From Prevotella sp. (GTDB lineage: Bacteria; Bacteroidota; Bacteroidia; Bacteroidales; Bacteroidaceae): 64,000 bases of DNA. The translations under genes and the position numbers were made by a program. The stretch covers positions 1 through 64,000 of the forward strand of contig JAFZIY010000015.1 of NCBI GenBank assembly GCA_017554105.1. Reading direction: 5' to 3'. A model generated the notes under the pieces. It was not told where the DNA came from. It made no database searches and was given only the letters and a program-made list of their open reading frames with translations. This document shows, piece by piece, positions 60,648 through 64,000 of the stretch. Every line of letters starts with the position of its first letter. Position 1 is the first letter of the stretch.

Positions 60648-61634
60648 TTATTTTCCTATTATTTTTGAAACAAAGTCTTCCAGCATCAGCCGGGTGTCAA
60701 TCTTCGTGAAGATACGGATAGGTCGTCCTTCTGGGTTTTCAACATAGGAACCCGTATCGTTCAGAAACGGTGTCTTGCGTATAACATATTCGCACGATGA
60801 CGGATCGGCCTCCCATGGCGACTGCAACGCAGTGACCAATACCAATGGTGAGTCGCCAAGAATATATGTCTCGCCTAGTCCGCCATGCATCCGTTCGAAC
60901 GGAATGGCGAGACGGTTCATAAGATAAGCACCTGTCTTCCCTGCGCTGCCGATGCGCCGCCAAAGTTCGGTATATCCGTAAAGTGCCTGCCGATAAGTGT
61001 CACGCGGTATCTGCCATAGGTTCAACGTGGAGTGATTGAACACCACTTGCGAGGCGACAGGGTCAATGCCTTGGTTATACTCACGCTGCTTCTGCAACTG
61101 GTTTCTGCAAAGGTCGGCATATTCCATGCCTCCTATCCACACCACCGCCGATATCCTCTCGGCTATTCGGGGATCCATAATATATGCACTGGCAATGTTC
61201 GTTAGCCCTGCACCGCACAACACATAGAGCGGGCGCGGGTCGTCACGCATGGCTTCGGCAATGATTACACGGGCACCTTCAGACGGCAACGGAGTGTTCA
61301 CGTCGGCAAATTTCCCCTCGGCTCCAGCATAGACTGGCACGCTGTCGCAGCGCATAACGCGCAGCAAGTCTCTTGCAGACTGACAGGCGAAAGCCGCCGA
61401 ACCTAGATTCCCGAAGAAGTCTTCATAATGATGACTGCCCACTATAGCCCTGATCTCTGCCGACGGCGAAAGAACCTGATGAACCAACTGGAACAGTCCG
61501 TCTGGGTCGCCCCCGAAGTCATTGTCCACGATAACCCGCATGCGAGATGTGCGCATTTCGTTTTGCGCCTGCATGTCAGAAACGGTCAGTAAGGCTATTG
61601 TCGCCATTAACAGCAATATGATTCTTCTCATCAT
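60648..61634 (-). CDS. exported nucleoside-hydrolase-like protein
   Basis: A 328-residue protein with signal peptide MMRRIILLLMATIALLTVSDMQAQ. RVIVDNDFGGDPDGLFQLVH carries the Asp cluster of inosine-uridine nucleoside hydrolases (DNDxGxDPD), with GAGLTNIASAYIMDP and WIGGMEY fitting the fold. A true hydrolase would cleave N-ribosides. In a glycan operon it may act on another furanoside or sugar; this is inference. Its ATG overlaps the GH43 stop (TAATG). Confidence 0.82.
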   Translation of the reverse strand: MMRRIILLLMATIALLTVSDMQAQNEMRTSRMRVIVDNDFGGDPDGLFQLVHQVLSPSAEIRAIVGSHHYEDFFGNLGSAAFACQSARDLLRVMRCDSVPVYAGAEGKFADVNTPLPSEGARVIIAEAMRDDPRPLYVLCGAGLTNIASAYIMDPRIAERISAVVWIGGMEYADLCRNQLQKQREYNQGIDPVASQVVFNHSTLNLWQIPRDTYRQALYGYTELWRRIGSAGKTGAYLMNRLAIPFERMHGGLGETYILGDSPLVLVTALQSPWEADPSSCEYVIRKTPFLNDTGSYVENPEGRPIRIFTKIDTRLMLEDFVSKIIGK

Positions 61635-63157
61635 TATTTTGTTATATTATATTCGAAGTTGTCGAACTGTACCTTGCCGTCGTTACCATAACAATAAAGT
61701 CCTATGCGGAAGCCTTTCCAATTGCCTTCGTGCATCTCAAAGGGCAATCCAATGGGCAGATAGTCCTTGCCGTCAAGACTATAATAGAATTGATGCTGGT
61801 TGTTCAGCACATTAAGCGAGATACGAATATAAACCATGGAAGGTTTCTTATCGATGACTATCTCACGTTTACCGTTATCTTCGAGGTAGATTCCATCCGA
61901 ACAAACGCCAATGCCACGATACTCACGCCCTATGCAGAGCAGACCGGCATAGGTGCCTTCCTTGATATCGCCACAATACATTAGTGTACTGGCTTCACCT
62001 TGGTAGCCCATCGTTTTCTGTGTAAGCATGTTACGGGCGTTCTTCAAATCGGGAGAAGGCAATGCTTTGAGGGTTAACCAACCTTGTCGTTCTGTAAGGC
62101 TCCAATGCTCGTTGTCAGGATTATGGCACCACTGCCATTGCAAACCGAGTTGAGTGTTGCTGAAATCATCTGATGTTTGGGGCAACATTGACTTATTCTC
62201 CGTGTGAACATCAGGTTTCTTCCAGACGCTTACAGGTTCTCCTATACCATTGCCGTCAATGTCAACACCCATCAGTGGCCAGTCGTCCTTCCATCGAGCG
62301 GGCTGCAGATGTACAACACGGCCTAATGCTGGTGTTGACTGGAAATGATAGAACCACCACTCACCTTCTGGTGTGTCTACAAGCGCTCCCTGATGCGGGC
62401 CGTTCACTTGAGTAGACCCTTGTTCTAATACGATGCGCCTCTCGTAAGGACCATATATGTTCCTTGACCGAAGCACCGTCTGCCAACCGTAACCGACACC
62501 ACCCTCGGGAATAATCAGATAATAATAACCGTTCCTTTTCAACCATTTCGTTCCCTCTGCCACAGGCCCTTGGTATACCGTAACTCCGTCGTCGAGCAGA
62601 GTCTTGCCATCAGCCGACATCTTGTGGACGATGATTGGTCCAGCGCCATGCTGGCTCCGCCCAAGGTATGCCTGTCCGTCATCATCGAACAGAGGACAAG
62701 GGTCTTCCCATTTCGGGACGGCTTTCACGCAGTGCAACGGTTCCCATGGTCCATGTGCATCAGTAGCCGATGACATAAACAGCCCTTCCTCGGGGGTGCA
62801 GAAATACACATAGAACCTTCCATTATGCCAACGGATGCTGGGTGCCCATGAACCACCACCATAGTGCTTGTTCTCATCCCACCCCGGCAAGTCAAATCGA
62901 CTGTATATCTGGCTCACTATCTGCCAGTTTACCATATCATCAGATTCCAGCACCTGCATACCGATGAAATGGAAGTCGCTTGCCACCATATAGTATTTAC
63001 TGCCCACCCGAATTACATCTGGGTCTGAGTAGTCTGCATTCAGTACAGGGTTCTTATATGTGCCGTTGTTTTGGTCGCCCCATTCAAGCAGAGTCTGTCC
63101 TTTGACACTCAACACCCAACACCAAACGGCCAACAGCCAAATAATAGTCTTTCTCAT
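61634..63157 (-). CDS. glycoside hydrolase family 43 protein
   Basis: A 507-residue secreted five-bladed propeller enzyme. KNPVLNADYSDPDVIRVGSK holds the general-base Asp. WEDPCPLFDDDGQAYLGRSQ and the downstream STQVNGPHQGAL match the GH43 xylosidase/arabinofuranosidase pattern, and a C-terminal beta-sandwich (about 335-507, GYQGEASTLMYCGDIKEGTY) is present. It cleaves arabinose or xylose side chains. The signal peptide MRKTIIWLLAVWCWVLSVKG is encoded partly by a TGTTGGGTG-type repeat. Confidence 0.92.
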   Translation of the reverse strand: MRKTIIWLLAVWCWVLSVKGQTLLEWGDQNNGTYKNPVLNADYSDPDVIRVGSKYYMVASDFHFIGMQVLESDDMVNWQIVSQIYSRFDLPGWDENKHYGGGSWAPSIRWHNGRFYVYFCTPEEGLFMSSATDAHGPWEPLHCVKAVPKWEDPCPLFDDDGQAYLGRSQHGAGPIIVHKMSADGKTLLDDGVTVYQGPVAEGTKWLKRNGYYYLIIPEGGVGYGWQTVLRSRNIYGPYERRIVLEQGSTQVNGPHQGALVDTPEGEWWFYHFQSTPALGRVVHLQPARWKDDWPLMGVDIDGNGIGEPVSVWKKPDVHTENKSMLPQTSDDFSNTQLGLQWQWCHNPDNEHWSLTERQGWLTLKALPSPDLKNARNMLTQKTMGYQGEASTLMYCGDIKEGTYAGLLCIGREYRGIGVCSDGIYLEDNGKREIVIDKKPSMVYIRISLNVLNNQHQFYYSLDGKDYLPIGLPFEMHEGNWKGFRIGLYCYGNDGKVQFDNFEYNITK

Positions 63158-64000
63158 TTTTGGAAAACATCAGAATACTTGTGAATGAAATAGACTGGCG
63201 TGCAACTCCAAGCATGACAGGCGGAGTTTACGGGGAAGAAAGTGTAGGGGGAGATGAAATCATCCTTCGGGTCATAGGCTTCCCAGAAGGTATCGGCCCC
63301 CTTCTGAACCATACTTCCCCAATAGTCTATAAGGTACTGGCGTGCCTCCTGATTCATGTCGCAGAGCAACATGGCATCAATCAGATAATGGGTGGCGTAT
63401 GGAGTTCCTGGCATCAGCACACCGTCGGTCTGCAATGCCGTGCGGATGGCATGTGCACCTTCCTTCTTCGACAGCACACCTGCCTTGATGAGCCATGTCT
63501 GTGAGAGGATGCTCACCTGCCTGTCAACACCGCTCTCCATTACACCGCGCTTCTGGTTGTACATGTATTTGCGAGCCGCTTGGCTCATTTTCTTTATTAT
63601 TGCAGGATAGTCAGCCACCTCCTTCTCACGTCCTATCATCTTTGCCAGTTCGTATGTCTGCTGGAGAGCGAAGATTGTGGCTCCTTGCATCGGAGTGTTC
63701 ACATCAAGCCCGTCGCGCCAGTCAAAGAACAGCCATACACCTGGGCGACGGCTCTGGTCGAATAGTCCCTCGTCGTTCACGTAGGTCAGCGCATCTTCTG
63801 TCTGACGTTTGGCCACTTTCCAAAGGTCGTTGGCCGTCTCCATGTCATTGGTGTCCTTAAGATACTCCAAGAGGGTTGAATTCCAGAGCAGACAATAGGT
63901 CAGGCAATAGGAACCATACTGCGGATGAGGCTCTGGCTCCTCGAAACAATTGGAGATGAGTATTCCGTCCTCAGCAGCGAGTCCCGCAAAGAGATATAGA
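63154..64000 (-). CDS. alpha-L-rhamnosidase-like (GH78) protein, C-terminal part
   Basis: The frame is open to the right edge, so the N-terminus is outside. About 280 residues form part of an alpha6/alpha6 barrel (WLFFDWRDGLDVNTPMQGAT, YELAKMIGREKEVADYPAII) with the end GADTFWEAYDPKDDFISPYT and SACHAWSCTPVYFIHKY, typical of rhamnosidase C-terminal catalytic domains. It overlaps the GH43 start by 4 nt. Together with GH43, GH3 and GH127 it points to pectic or arabinan-type substrates. A related six-hairpin glycosidase family is the alternative. Confidence 0.8.
   Translation of the reverse strand, partial: LYLFAGLAAEDGILISNCFEEPEPHPQYGSYCLTYCLLWNSTLLEYLKDTNDMETANDLWKVAKRQTEDALTYVNDEGLFDQSRRPGVWLFFDWRDGLDVNTPMQGATIFALQQTYELAKMIGREKEVADYPAIIKKMSQAARKYMYNQKRGVMESGVDRQVSILSQTWLIKAGVLSKKEGAHAIRTALQTDGVLMPGTPYATHYLIDAMLLCDMNQEARQYLIDYWGSMVQKGADTFWEAYDPKDDFISPYTFFPVNSACHAWSCTPVYFIHKYSDVFQK

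Overview
The window looks like chromosome of a Bacteroidales bacterium, most probably Prevotella or a close relative. Most promoters I can find carry the Bacteroidetes -7 box TAnnTTTG with a TTG or TTTG box about 19-20 bp upstream. Shine-Dalgarno sequences are mostly weak or absent. Many products belong to Bacteroidetes-typical families (DUF3836, PCMD, YARHG, DUF4271, DUF4294, GH127, M16 and OMP barrels). The gene order DUF4271-hemD-rnpA-yidD-tyrS is also typical. I found no tRNA, rRNA, complete insertion sequence, prophage or CRISPR array.

Layout. 1-6.0 kb: the end of an AraC regulator, a cobalamin-riboswitch-controlled DASS carboxylate transporter, a flavodoxin-like protein with a LysR regulator, then a folded RNA candidate ahead of a small lipoprotein and a membrane-anchored deiminase-like protein. 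6.0-13.0 kb: an accessory block with a 31-codon membrane peptide, a 22-bp repeat array, a DUF3836-DUF2975-SdpI-XRE operon, a GxxExxY protein, a YbjQ protein, a PCMD/OMP pair, and an ECF sigma operon whose promoter matches the one before DUF3836. 13.0-28.8 kb: TraB-like protein, M16 protease, OMP barrels, metK, DUF4271, hemD, rnpA, yidD, tyrS, DUF4294, YARHG, an SH3 protein and a PIF1-like helicase. 28.9-30.8 kb: an Rhs remnant, an orphan secreted protein and a repeat-rich gap. 30.8-46.5 kb: SDR enzymes, a Pro-rich repeat membrane protein, hemolysin III, rnr, PAP2 phosphatase, secreted nuclease, lipid A-type acyltransferase, DUF3108, an Ig-like lipoprotein, a GH3-type acyl-adenylating enzyme and a TrmH methyltransferase. 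46.5-54.3 kb: sufE, a U32 tRNA-modification peptidase, xerD, miaB and cysS in one minus-strand run, then a divergent acyltransferase/BASS pair. 54.3-64.0 kb: GH127, a succinyl-CoA:acetate CoA-transferase, and a minus-strand glycan operon (GH78-like, GH43, nucleoside-hydrolase-like, GH3).

How genes may work together. The riboswitch-controlled transporter and the CoA-transferase both fit succinate/acetate/propionate fermentation, where propionate formation needs B12. The ECF sigma factor probably drives its own operon and the DUF3836 operon. The terminal operon and GH127 suggest breakdown of arabinose- and rhamnose-containing plant glycans, although no susC/susD pair is visible.

The most unusual content is non-coding. 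Four intergenic arrays share an exact 22-bp period and palindromic units, yet three different unit sequences are used. Three unrelated genes share a promoter module with an upstream hairpin that keeps its fold while its sequence changes. Several short dispersed repeats have been absorbed in frame into housekeeping proteins (xerD, the U32 protein, miaB, sufE). A roughly 170-nt RNA before the deiminase pair folds into a long rod with a junction and matches no class I can name.
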